This document shows positions 19,504 to 32,100 of a stretch of DNA of 64,000 nucleotides, piece after piece (position 1 is the first letter of the stretch; every line of letters begins with the position of its first letter). The stretch is from Eudorina sp. 2006-703-Eu-15 (Eukaryota > Chlorophyta > Chlorophyceae > Chlamydomonadales > Volvocaceae). Location: assembly GCA_003117195.1 (NCBI GenBank), contig BDSI01000012.1:1443928-1507927 (forward strand), in the 5' to 3' direction. The notes beneath the pieces were generated by a model. It saw nothing but the letters and a program-made list of their open reading frames with translations, had not been told where the DNA came from and did not search any database. The position numbers and the translations under genes are program-made.

Positions 19504-22500
19504 AGAAGAGAAGACCAACAGTGTACTTGCGGATGGGCAGGGTGCAGTGCAGTGCAAACTGGATGATGGTGTTCGCTTGCTGTCTGTCGCTCAGATCTTA
19601 GAGCTGTCTCGGGGCGTGGTTCTCGCCGTCGAAACGTGGAATTGAACCATATTTCCGCCTGGGGATGCGGCTGGGGATGCTGCTGTTCTCGGTAGGATGG
19701 GCGTTAGAAGCGACAGAAGAACTAAGTATAAGAAGAATGAGCCGGAGCGTTGCGTCCGACGTGCCGCCGCCTGCACCCCACGAACGCAGGCCCCGCAGCT
19801 GCTGTGCTCCTTTTGGTTTGCCTTGCTTTGAGACTCCGTTTTCGAACCAACCAATTAACAGTTTTCCCCGTGGAGGCTTTAAGTTTTTGCTGTTCAGAAA
19901 AGGAGAACACGCGGTGAGTAGATTGCTGTCAGGTGCCTAACACGCTGTTTTTTTCACGCCCTGAGCAGTCCGGTAAAATATCATCCAGGCCGGTTTCGCC
20001 GTCCGCGCGGCCACGTTGTCGCTACATTGTCCGTCGCGGCGCGTAATACAACATGACATTTGGGACTTTTTGATCCGCCCGAGAAGCTTTTTGACGGGAA
20101 TACGATATCATCGGTGGCGCTGGAGTTTGATGCGCGAGCGTGGAGGCGACGAGTGAGTTGAAAGGATCCCACGGTGTGGTTGGTGACTCGGTTCTCATCT
20201 TGCGCGGCACCGCAGGGGCACCGCAAATATGCACGGCGTGTCAGGGCTTACATAAATTTTGTGTATATGCCTATTTCGCGTCATGTGTGTGACTGGTGTG
20301 TGACTGGTGTGCATCAGCCGAATGTTTCGGGGGCGGATAGGGCAAGTGCACACGGGCGGGAGGGCGGATCACACCCAAGGGGCCGGCGCCCGCTTCCCGG
20401 CCGCAATGCACGCGCGACTCAACGGTCCCGGCGCCGCTCATGAGGAGCGGCTGTGCCCTTTGCCCGTCTTAGCCCCATTCGGGCAGGAATTTTTCGCGCA
20501 CGCCTCTTTGTGTTATGAGAGCTGCATTTCATTGTTTTCCGTGTGTGGTTCCGAGCCCGCCGTTTGGGCGCCTTGTACTTAGGTCAAAAATGGATTTTCT
20601 TAAGACGCGATTCCCAGGCTTCTGCCAAAAACGCGGATGATGAGAAAGTGCGGACCCCAGCGACTCTGCTCGCGTTGACGTGGGCCACGGCAGGCGCTTG
20701 CTTGGCGGCGCTGGAGAACAAAGAAGTACACGGATCGGTGTCTTCCGTGTCTGGATGTGGTGGCGTTGCTCTGCCCCCGCATGATAAACGTCGTTGGGGG
20801 AGGGCGCGGTGCATCCGCTTTATGCCCTGCGCAGTTGGATTGCCCCGTTCGCGCGGAGCTTTTTCGTGGCGGTTGTCGCGTCTGGGGCTGGTTGTGGTGG
20901 GCACCTGTCTTGTGTTGATGATGCCAGCGTTGCTGATGGTAATAACTGTTGGTGATAAAGGTGATGGTTATGGTGGTTGTTAAGGTGGTTGCGGTGGCCG
21001 GTTCCCGTGTTCGCTTTTCTTGCTTCTGTCCGAACCCGTGGTGGGGGTGATAGCGATGGTTATGGTGGGTGTGCGTGCACATACCAACGGGTTGCGCAGG
21101 CGAACTGGGTTGTGGTCTGGGCGTGACGTCCTGGAAGGCTGGCCGCCGCGAATGGTGGCCTGGGCGTCTGGAAGGCTTTTATATAAATTATTAGCACGGC
21201 TCGGGCACGTAAAGTGTGCGGGTTGCGTTGCTTGTGGCTTGTCAGCCTGCCGGTGTCCCCTTCCCCCGAGCACTCCGGGTTGCCTTGCGCGATTCTATGG
21301 AGTGGGGTGTATGGGGCTTTTTCCCACCGGACCTCTGGTTCAATGCGGAAAGGACTCGGAGGCCCGAGTGCCTGCTTGATTGCTCGACCTGAAACGCAGC
21401 TGTCCAAAGCGCGCTTGCGTTTCAGACAAAACCACTATGCGCTGCTCGTGATGCATAAATGATTTGCCCAAGCTGCTCATGGCGTGTGAGCGTCGCACTT
21501 GACGCACTCGGGACGGCCGTCCTGCGCTCTGTGCGAGCATGACCCCCTTTGCACCACTACCGAGGTAACGCTGCATTGCAAGGTGTCATGACCCCCTTTG
21601 CACCACTACCGAGGTAACGCTGCATTGCAAGGTGTCATGGTGGTCTCATTGTGAGTGGCGAGGTGGGTGAATGGGGCCTCTCGCCCGTGCAATGTGCTCT
21701 GGTACTGTTGAGGGGGATGGGTAGGAGTGGGGTCTGCAGTATGGTGTGGGTTTGATGAGCCTGGAGCTGCGTCTTCTTTATTTCTCTGCGCGTCGAGTAA
21801 ACATCGTAGCGGTGATATTTAGTAAGCATACGCATCAACAGCTAAACGTGTGAGGAAACCATGTCTTGCAGCGCTCATGTTATATGCGGTGTGTGCGCGT
21901 GTGTTCCCATATGTGTGTCTTGACGTGTGCCTGTTTTGCACGTGTTTCAAGTATCCAGCGCGTTGTGTCGGGCATTCAATGCTGCCGCGCGTAAGCTTGC
22001 CGTTGCTTGCTCGTGGCCTGTCGTCGGGGCGGCAGGTTCGGATCCGGAATGAGCTCGCGTTCGCAGCGCGTTTTGACGGACACAGGCCTGCGCTCTTCAA
22101 TTTGAGGGCTTGGATATGGGATATCGCTGGAAAAAAAAGGAAAAAATTTTGGGTCAATTGTTGTATGGCCAAGCGCGGTCTCAGAGTCTTTTCACGGTGA
22201 GACCGGGAATCCCTGCTGTCTTTACATGTAGTCGCATACATCTCATTTGGCGAACACGGTGTGATGAATTTTGGGGTCTGATATTGATACGAAATTGTAA
22301 TACCGCACGATGGACGACCAGTACCTGAACACACCTGTCGACAACGTCCGGTGCGACGGGCTGGATACGTATCGGCGATAACGCATGTACGAGACACGAC
22401 ACGCCTGGGGCTTCTTCTCCTTTCCTCATCCTTAGCAATATTGAGGCATCGGGCCTGAAGGCCTCAGCCCCCTGTGACAGGCCCCATCCTCGTCCTCAGT

Positions 22501-23204
22501 TATACTGTGATGTGCACTTTCAGCCATGCCATCCCCGGGACTAACCCGACATGTCAGTTACGCAGGTGGACCGCGATTGTATGCAGCATGCTCATGCAGA
22601 TCCTCGAGGTTCCCCTCGCAACGAAGCATGCACGCCTCCGGTGATACAGCCCTCATGTTGCAGGGCGGAGGGCGGGCCGCAGTCCGTTGCTGGGACTGCT
22701 GACGAGCACCCTAGCTGCGGCTGCAGAGTCCAGCGGGTACAGCAACGCTAGCGCTCCTCAACCGGCACCGACGCCCTCCGCGGACGGTCCTTCCACAGCA
22801 GCAGCGCAATGTGCTTTGATACTCGGACGCAGACACGCGCCACTACATGCGAGACCTTCGACGCGACTTCACAGCCGCGAGGACAGGCCCGCTTTCTGCA
22901 CGTTGCCGTACTACAAACATTTGATGTAGCCAGTTGTACCCCGTGCACAACAGGCGCTTCATTGCGCGCATTGCCGGCGAACAGAGCGACCGATGGACGT
23001 TTTTGTATTGACGTGCCGGTGCCCGGTGGACGTTGTTGACTGACATGAGGAAGCGAATATGCTGCCCAGGTGCGCGGGCAACTGCCGGTTGTCAGGCGGG
23101 TCGCCGACACGCTGCCCTGTCTCCGCTATAACCACCGGCGGAGGGCCCCTCCGCTTACCCCATACCCCACCGGCCGCGAAGAGCCTGCCCCCCTCCATGG
23201 CCGA
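19504..23204. other. Gene-poor convergent interval between the response regulator and the coiled-coil gene
   Basis: About 3.7 kb between two stop codons facing each other. It should hold both 3' UTRs. No open frame shows family similarity or matching splice neighbours. On the minus strand a TGTAA occurs near 22222, which may end the coiled-coil transcript. On the plus strand the first clear TGTAA is only near 22299. The only structured feature is a perfect 49-bp tandem duplication, listed separately. Confidence 0.6.
21539..21636. repeat. 49-bp perfect tandem duplication
   Basis: The segment starting ATGACCCCCTTTGCACCAC is present twice head to tail with no mismatch, followed by the first three bases of a third copy. 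Perfect identity suggests a recent duplication or an assembly artefact. Confidence 0.95.
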
Positions 23205-26200
23205 TCAGGCACCCTCCAGCACCTGCACGACATCCTGACGCGGGAAGCGTACGCGCACCCGCACCGGCACCCCGCGCTGCTGCGCCTGCACCCGTGTCTG
23301 CAGCTGCGGCTGGGCGGGTTCCTCGCTGCCCGTGTCGGAGCCGTACCCCGTGCCTCCCCGTGCGCTCGTCAGCGGTGCCACGCCGCCGCTGGGCGCGGCG
23401 GCGGGCCTCGCGGGGCTTGCCCCCGCGACCTGCACCCGCACGGTGATGGGCGCGCTGGCGCCCGCTCCCCAGTCCGCCAGGCTGGCGGTACTGAGCTCCA
23501 CAGTGGCGATCGCAGGTGCCCCGCTGCCGCTGTCGGCCCTCGCAACCCCGCCCTCGCCGCCGACCTCAACGGCGCCGCCGTGCGCGTGCGGCTGTCCACT
23601 GGCGGCCACGGTCTTGTGCGCCTCAGCCCCCTGCCTGGAGCCCGGTGAGGTGGGCCCCAGGTGCCAGCCGGGCAGCGTGGCCAGGTCCTTGAGGGTAGTG
23701 CCTCGCGAGACGGCATCCGTGGGGCCCGAAGCCAGCCCCGCCGATGCTGCCGCCGAAGGCAATCGCAGCGGTGGTGGACGGGCGACCGCTGCCTCATCCC
23801 GGACCCACCCGGGGTTCGGGGCCGCAAGAGGTGGATGTCGTTGCGGCGGCGGGTGCCGCGGCGGTGTCGCCAGGTTGACACGCACGACGGTGCCGCCGCT
23901 GTACGGCTCGGCAGTCGCCGCTGCCGCTGCAGGGTCCGTCCCGCTGTGGCTGGTCAGGTTGAAGGTGGGCACGTCCGCCGCCAGCAACCCGCGCGGCGAC
24001 CCCGCGGTGCCGTGATATGCTTGACCGCTGCCGCACTCGTCGTCCCAGTTGCCGCCATCGTACTGAGTGTCATGGTAGGGGCCGTCATAGGCGTGTGGCC
24101 CCTCGGGCGCATGCGCGCGGGAGTGCGGCGCCCCTGCCGCCGCCGCCGCGGCTGCGCCCGCCTGCCGCTCCGGGAAGGGTGCAGCCGTGGCGCCAAGTGC
24201 GGACGTTTGCTGCTCCTGCTGCAAGTCCGCATCCGCAGCGCCAGGTCGCAGCTGCCCGAGCGTTGGCGGCATGAGCAGCCGGTCCAGACATGCGCTGCCG
24301 AGGTTCAATGGGTGAGGTTGGGGGGTTAGGGGCGACCCGGAATGCACGTCGGTGGACATGGTAGAGCTACGACCAGGGCGGAGGCTACGGCGCCGCAACG
24401 CTCACTGGCCCCACAGGCGCTGTACCTCACAAAACGAGTCGCGTGCCAGAGCCGAATACATGCAGGGCAGGTCGCCATCGGCAATCATGGTGCGAACAGA
24501 CGAAGACAACGATGCGCCTAGTGCATGCACTACGACGAGGTGAGGACGGCCGATCCGCTCCGGTGCCGCACTGCATCGCACCCCACCGCGGTGTCGGCTG
24601 CGGCACCGCCCGCCGCTGTCCCTGTGGCCTCCCTCACCTGCAGAGCGGCTGCGCGGGCCCCGTCCTCCTCCGCGACCCCCCCTTGGACGCGAGCTTCTTG
24701 TTCTTGGCCACCAGTCGGGCCACCTGACGGCTGAGGTCCTGGATGGAGCTGAGGCCCGCGTGCAGCATCACCTGCACCACAGCGCGCCACCACCGCCAGG
24801 GCCACACCGCTGCGTGAAGCTGCATTCCGCTGTTCCGTACATCCACACCAGCGCGCCACCACCACATCCCGCCGTCCGCTGCAGTGCCAACCCACATCGT
24901 GCTCAGACCCTTGCACCCTTGTTTCTCCAGCTGGTAACGTAGGCGTCAGAGCGGATGGCTTGCGACCCAAGTGGTATGGTATTGTCCGGTGCTGGGCAGC
25001 GGCGCCGCGCCTCACTGCCGTCGACGGCACTAGCCGTGGTGTCATGTGCGTGACAGGTAGTGATGGAGTAGGTGATGCGCTGACGGGTCACAGTCACTTC
25101 GACCGCCCCCTCCGGACCGCACTGCGAGGGCGACCCAACACCGCGACCCCAGCGCCGCGCGTCAAGCCGCACCTTGCTGTCCTCCTGGACGCGCCGCTGA
25201 TCCGCATGGGCAGCCGCTGCGGCAGCCGCCGCCTGGGCGGCCTGCGCGCGCATGCGGCGTTTCAGGTCGTTGATCTTCTGCCCCGCCACCACCGCCTCGT
25301 AGGGCGCGCGCTGCTGGAAGACGTGCTGCAGCCGCCGCAGCTCCTCGCGGTGCGCCTCCGCCACCTCCGCCAGACGCTGTTTCTCGCGGTCACGCCAGAC
25401 CTGCCCCGTGCAACGCGTTTCGTACAGAGCGTGATTGCAGCAGGTCGGTCGCCTGGTCTCCCCGGCAATACAGCCAGCACACGTGGTGATCATCTCCTGG
25501 TCCAATCCCAAATGATACTGCCGCTGCGTCTGTTCACAGCTCAGGGGCCGACTGCTGCACATTTCCGCCCATGTATGCCTCCGCCCATGTGCATTTCGTG
25601 AAAGGCTCTACAGTACCGTATGTGCCCTACGCGGGGGAGCTGAGCTGGCTCTAAGTTGAGCACAGCTCTGTCTGCAGGCCGCCCAGACTTCTTGGCCCCT
25701 GCCAGCGCCCACCCCCTTATTCCTGCAAAACTGTCCAGCCCGCGCATCGCCCACTACCCGCTCTCCCCCGGACCTTGTTCAGCTCCCCGACCAGCACCAG
25801 CAGCTGCGACATGGGAAGCGCCGGCATCATCCGCCGCATCAGCGCCGCGCCCGTCTCCAAGGCCTTGCGGGGCACCCAGTGGTACTGCTCGTCCAGCACC
25901 AGCGTCAGGGACGGGTCGGGGCCGTCGGGGTCACGCTTCCGGCCTGCCCCCGGCAGCGCCTGGCCCGCCACGTCCTCCACGGGCCTGCGGGAGCGGCCAT
26001 GCGGCCATGTGGCAGGTGGATGGTCCCGCGATGCTCTCTCTGCATAGGAGGATTTCAAGTTTTCAACTCCTGCAATGCGGGGTACATGCGGGGCCTCCCT
26101 CCGCAACCCCGCGTATTCCGCTCAGTGCTCACCCACCTGTCCAGCAGCGGCGGGTGCAGGTCGGCCACCAGGCCCTTCACCATGAGGGTCTCCTCCAGGG

Positions 26201-28226
26201 GGATGTAATGCACCCCGCTGTCCGCCGCCAGCTCGGCGGCCATTGCGCGGTACTCGGGCACCCTGGCCAGCAGCGCCACCAGCCTCTGGTTGTCGGCCTG
26301 GAGGTTGTGTGGCGTGCCGTGGCGAGGGGCACGCAGGTGTACCCACATGTGCAAGAGGGGTTGTTTCGGCCAGCGGCACCTTGGGGTGCCGAGGCAGAGA
26401 AGCGCGCGCAGCTGCCCCGGGCCGCAACTGGCTGCATCACATGCGGAATGGCTGGATGTTTTTTTCCAGCTGCAAGCCAGGGTGTGCTCGCGGGCCCTCG
26501 GAACCCGGATGGGCCGCAACCTGCTGTTGCTCGCATGTGCGCAGCCGCACCTTGAGCCGCTTGATCTCAATCGCCATCTCCTCTGCCGGGACGCTCCGCA
26601 TGGCTAGCTGCCGCCGATACGATTCGACCTGGTGCCGCGCGTCCGCCAGCAGCATGCTCAGCTCCCGGACCTGGAGGGCCTGGACCTCAGGTGCCACGAG
26701 TCCTGGTCCACCCTGCGGAGACGGGGGCGGGGCCGCCGAGCAATAAAGCCGGCGCCAACGCGATGTCGGGGTACTCCAGTACAACAACTGGATCCCCCGT
26801 CCCCGCCAATAGGGAGGATGTGAAGACAGGTGTGGCCGTTTCCGCCGGAGAGGTTCCGCGCATAGGGAAGCCCAACCAAGTGCGAACGTACGCACCGATT
26901 CGAAGCCCTGCACGCCAGAAGGGGAGGGCGCAGACGCCTGTCGCTGGCCCTCCGAGTCCGCCAGCAGCCCCATGTTTCGCAGCACGCCCATCAGCCGGTC
27001 CAACTGCGTGAGGTGGGCAGCGAGTTTAAAGTGCGGTGCGGGTGCACACGGACGGTGAATATGGATGCCACGGCGGCAGCACATGAAAGCGCTTGCGCGT
27101 GGGTGATTGCGTGTGGGTGATTGCAGTCGGCGGACCATTCAGGAAACCAGCGGGTAACCACAGCAAAGATGTAGCGTACGATAGCTTCGAAGCACACACA
27201 CCTGTCCCTCCAGCTCATACTTTTGTTTGTCCCAAGCCTCCTGGCGGTTGCGCATTTGCGATCGCAGTACTCCGAGCTCTGCCAGCGGGAACTCGGCCTG
27301 TTTCCGAAGCTGCACCTCCTGAGCCTGCATGTCCTCTATGACGCGCTGTCGCTCCGCACGTTCGTCGTCCAACTGCTGCCGTAACTGCTCGGCTTCCTAT
27401 GCGACAACACCGACCAGCAATTATACCCCCCGAAATTGTTGTGCTCGCACTGGTAACCAGAGGGTATTCGAACCTACCTCCTCCTTCTCGTAGAGTGCCT
27501 GCTGCAAAGCCTCCACATCGGACGCCTACACGGGTGCGCATTATGCCGGGAAGTTGTATACGCAAACATCCTTGCGCAGGCAGGACTTCTCTTGGAAGGT
27601 CGCAAAAGTTAAAATTGACAGCTTCCACCAGCCAGTCCATAAATATCTGTAAAAGTTTGCTGACATGTTTCCATATGCTTCACAGCTCGAAGATCCCACG
27701 TCTTAACGTCTGCACAACACCAGAGCTGGAGGCCCTGTCAAGTTGCAGTTGTCGTCACTTCCCTTCAATTAAATGTTCAGCAAATTATACCCAAATATTA
27801 TCAATACCAACTGCATGGTTTGCGGGCAACCATACACGAAAAATGCGGCACCTTTCACCTGCTGCTCCAGATGTCGTGACAGCGCTTGCCACAGTTTCGC
27901 TGTAAGCCATAGCCCACGACCACGATTGGGTTGCGCTGTGTCATCCTACATAGAGCGGGTTTCAAGTGTGTGTGCTTCACCGCGGAAGTCAAGGTACAAT
28001 GGGCGGAGCCCGTGGAGTTGACTGGCACTCATGCAACTAAAGGGCACTGAAGTGGCCATGGTTTTTATTATACCTGACGCGACTTGACTGCACGCAACAC
28101 GTTCAGCAGTTTCCGTGCGTCGGCCTGCGCACGCCACACCGAACGAACAACCCTGAATTCAGCGAATTGCGCGTGTGCAATGATCTCCTCTCTCCAGATT
28201 CAATTTACCTGCTGTTTATTCGACAT
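23205..28226 (-). CDS. Unidentified coiled-coil protein next to IFT144
   Basis: I cannot name this protein. Exons in transcript order: 28226-28209, 28124-28074, 27945-27859, 27525-27478, 27396-27202, 27003-26896, 26685-26521, 26297-26137, 25984-25774, 25400-25173, 24771-24638, 24294-23205; 831 residues. All junctions agree in phase. The first three exons are less certain because they are short. Residues about 40-125 are heptad-rich (EAEQLRQQLDDERAERQRV), as are about 165-225. A more globular stretch follows (DSGVHYIPLEETLMVKGLVA, then DEQYHWVPRKALETG), leading into PMSQLLVLVGELNKVWRDRE and a second coiled coil. The last exon, about 360 residues, is disordered: Ala, Pro and Gly-rich, with Arg/Val patches at the end (GVPVRVRVRFPRQDVVQV). 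It lies head to tail downstream of IFT144, so a ciliary or basal-body role is a guess from context only. Confidence 0.72.
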
Positions 28227-29163
28227 TATAATGGTATTCAGTGCTTCCCTAGAAGGCGTAGATTATAGCGTGTGACAACAAGACTGCTATACATAACATT
28301 GCTAATCGGTTATAACAATACTCGCCATAAAACATTTGTGTATCTTTGTGGCGTTCTACGCATTTGCAGGATGGCCCATAGACGGACTCATGGTGTTGGC
28401 GCAAAGCAACTGTTAACCGCGCCGTACAGAAAAATTGCGATGGCCAAGCAGTCAAGCGATACAATTACCAACCACCGTGAAGTTTACAAGGCGGCACTCC
28501 TTATGTACAGCTCCGCCCTGCCCGCCTGCTCTTTCAGTTGCTGCATGCCTTACGGACAGTGCGCTATTCCTCCTCACTGCGCACACGCTTGTCGCAGCGC
28601 CTAGCGCCCATCCCGACCATCATCATGCAAGCGCACATCACCGGGCGGACATCTGCCCGGCAAGGTGGGTTCCGAAAGTCTCGACCACCGTCCGTTCAGC
28701 TGCAAACCCGGAAACACACACGCGCGTGCGCCCAAACCACCATGCCGGTCCCCGCCCCCTCGTCGCGACATGGTCACTACGCCTCACGTCAAGTTGCTAA
28801 CGTCCGCAACGGCCACTTACAGGAGATCGTGACAGACTACCCTCTCAACACTGACGTGTCTGCGCTACACCATGGCCCTTGCGCATGCGGTGCAGGCACC
28901 GCTCAGCCATGATATATAAAACATCGGCCACAAAATGCTGGTTCGAGTGCCGAGACACAATCATTTCCTTGATCGCACCCGCAACACACCGCCCCACCCA
29001 GGGCGGCGACAGAACGCAGGTTACTACCGCATACAGAACCCCGAGGCCGAATCACCCAACCCGCTCCGTTAAAACCGCATGCAGTCCCCCTCCGCCCAAG
29101 CGATTCACCCGAGCCCGCAGCTCACTGACCCACGACACAGCTTCCTAGCTCGTCGCCTGCACC
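28227..29163. other. IFT144 3' UTR and coiled-coil gene promoter
   Basis: This 937-bp tandem spacer should contain the IFT144 3' UTR on the right and the promoter of the coiled-coil gene on the left. The TGTAA at 28821-28817 divides it plausibly. No other structure recognised. Confidence 0.55.
28817..28821 (-). terminator. Probable poly(A) signal of IFT144 (TGTAA)
   Basis: TGTAA on the minus strand, about 345 bp after the IFT144 stop codon, is the standard poly(A) signal of chlamydomonadalean algae and the first one downstream. Confidence 0.5.
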
Positions 29164-32100
29164 TTACGGTGCCCCGCCTCCGGCCGCCTGCTGCTGCGCT
29201 TGCTGCTGTTTCAGTTTGGTCAGCGGGTCCTGCACCTTCCGCACGTGGGACAGCTCCACGGGGTCGTTGCACATGGGGCAGCGGCCCTCCGCCGAGATGA
29301 TGCGGATGAACTGGGTCGCCGAGGCGGGGAACTTGCAGCCGGGGCACTCAGCCCAGTCGGAAAGCACCATGCGCTTGCCTGCAGCAATCGGTGACCCCGA
29401 GGGAGGTTGCACAATCTTAAATGCCATATGGGAAGGAGATTCACGCGGCTCGCCGCTGTGCGTGTGCACGCACACGCAATTCCGTTTTGTATAACTCGAT
29501 ATACGCCATCAATCAACGTGGAGTGCTACACAGGGCTACATTTGCAATACCCAATTCAGGCATTGAAGCCCATCGGAACACTCGCCGCCCCAATCGCTAG
29601 GCTCGTAGCTCTTACCCGTGCGGCCCGGGCCGACCCTAAAGATTTCGCACCATATCCCCCGACGCACCCGTGGCGAGGTCGAACGGCAAGATGTTCTGGC
29701 AGCTGATGCATTGCAGCTCCGTCTCCGGCCCCGGCATGTTGCAGAATGGGCAGTCCGCCAGCGGCTCCTCCAGCTCCTCGGGATCCTTCTCCGGCTTTCG
29801 CACCATCAGCTCGATCTTCTTCTTGTACTTGACGGCCACCTGGTCCCTGAGGGGCCAGAGACGCCACGAGCGGGAAGGCAGATCAGAGAGGGTGGGAGAA
29901 GAGGGCCGCACCTGATTTTGAAGGGAGGAGACGAGGGCCGCAGTGGGCATCGACAGTACCACATCGAAAACGACGCCGCTGCACCGACCCTTCCCGAAAT
30001 CATGCAGGATGGCGATCTTCTCTTGATGTAGGGCCGCGTTCGCAACGTCGTTATTGCATGCGTGCACCTCCGCTTCCCCCTCCAACCCGCATACCTGTAC
30101 TCCGGCCGCATGAGCATGGATGCGTACTCGAAGGCCGTCTTCTTGAGGTTGGCGCGGTGGCACTCGATGACGGTCGAGGTCAAGATGGGCACAATGTGCT
30201 TGGGGAACTTGGAAATGTTGCGCGCCTGCGAGATGAAGCGCACGCGTACGCGTGCATTACAGACTTTGAAATACAACCCAGGACATCTTTAGGATGAAAA
30301 AAATGCCGCCAAGCGTCATTGTTGTTAAAGGAATGGTCGCAGAGCGCTGCATGCCAAGCTTCACGCGGCCCTGGAAACTGTGGCGGACAGTCACATTGCC
30401 GGAGCCGGAGCGCTGACCCACCACGCGGACGAGCATGCGCGCGGCGGTGGTGTGGTCATTGATGGCGATGAGCGACTTCACCAGCGTGTACGAGTGCAGC
30501 AGCATCAGCGCGCGCATCAGCTCCGAGGGCGGCTTGGTGTTGAGCGCCTCCAGCTGCTTGACGGTGGAGAAGAGCTTGTCGTGAGCAACGCGGTAGTTGC
30601 CCTCCTCCTGCGAACCAAACAATACCACATGGCCGCGTCCGAACACGCGCAGGCTGTCGATTATCGGGTTGTCAAGGGGCTTTCACCACGGCGCCATATC
30701 CTGAACGCTGGCACTAACCATATCAGTCCAGCTTTGAACGCATAATGGTACTACGCAAGTTCATCATGTTTAACGGTGTCCAGACGGAGGGGGCTCGCGA
30801 GGCTGGGTCCCAGGCAGGCTCAGTTTCAGGGCACCGCCAGCGATCCATGCAGCCGCGATTGTCTGCGTCGGAAACCACGGTGTCGTAGATCGCCTCACAA
30901 CGTGGGGCTGCTACGGCACACCCGGGCCCGCACTGGGCAGCTCAAGAGCCGCCGCACCTGCTCGAAGCGCGCCATCTCCAGCGCGTCGCGCGCCGCCTCC
31001 TGGAACTGGCCCATGGCAATGTTGAGCTTGAACCGGAACTCGTCGCGCGTGGTGCCGTCCTTCTCCTCGTTCACGTAGTCCAGCACCAACACACCCAACT
31101 GGTGGCTGCGGGTCTGCTCCACCACCTGTACCGCCTTCTCCAGCGCCTGGTTGGTGCCCACCTGCAAGTGCGTCATCACCAGGCTGCCGTGTTAGCGACC
31201 AAAGTGCGGACCACTGCTCGCGTTCTTCCTGATAGGCACCGACAATCCATAGGGGGGGTCTGCTGTAACATTTACTCATTCATTAATTCACTGCCATCAG
31301 CCAGACCCGGGCCCATTGAGAGCCCGTTAGGGGATGCTGCGGGTCGTCGCGAGGCCTTCACCGCTACGGATCGAGTTGCTGGACGGGCTCGCGCTGAAGC
31401 ACAGTTGCAAGCCGGCTTCATTGCCCACCCACCTTGAGGTACAGCTGCACGGCGCGCGGCGCCTGGTCGCACTTGCTCCACATGTCGGCGGCCTTGTCGA
31501 ACTCGCCGCGGCTCTCGTAGTACTGCGCGATGCGCTGGTAGTCCACCTGCCGGGCGCGAGGACGGATCCAGCGCCGCAAATGTGTGATGGTTGGACCTTA
31601 CATCGTCCACTACAACAGGCCATCTACCGGCCCCGCAGGCTTGACCGAGCCACATCCCCAGTCCAGCGCTGCGCTTCAAGTGGGCACCTCCAAGGAGCAC
31701 GGAGCATGGGGCCGTACCCACCGGCTTCGCGCTGGCCGCCACAATGCGCGCAAAGGTGTCCATCTCGTTATGCCCCATTGCGATATCGAACGCCTGGTCC
31801 ATCTGGCCCGCCATGAGCAGGAACTCCACAGCGCCCTGCAGCGACATGAAACGGGCACCCCGCGTGGGGCCAAAGCGGGCTTGTCACCAGAGGACACTCG
31901 GTAGGTCAAGTGCTGTTACCGCCGGGCAGGGCCCCCCCTGTGTGCCAGCTGGCGTTCGGGCCCGGGGCGCCTCTTACAAGTACTGTGTGGTGCACCACGA
32001 AGCGCCACGGCGGTGATGACGGGCGGACGGCTATGGCTGCCTTGCGCAACGAGACGCACCTGGAAGTCCTGTGTCTGCAGGCAGAAGCGCGACAGCTGGT

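Noticed and set aside
20543..20983. 146-codon plus-strand frame with a hydrophobic stretch
   Set aside because: Composition is uneven, the frame is in a likely 3' UTR, and nothing in it resembles a known protein.
22687..22929. Plus-strand frame with a plausible Ser/Pro/Ala-rich composition
   Set aside because: No ATG upstream in frame, no matching exon nearby and no family similarity.
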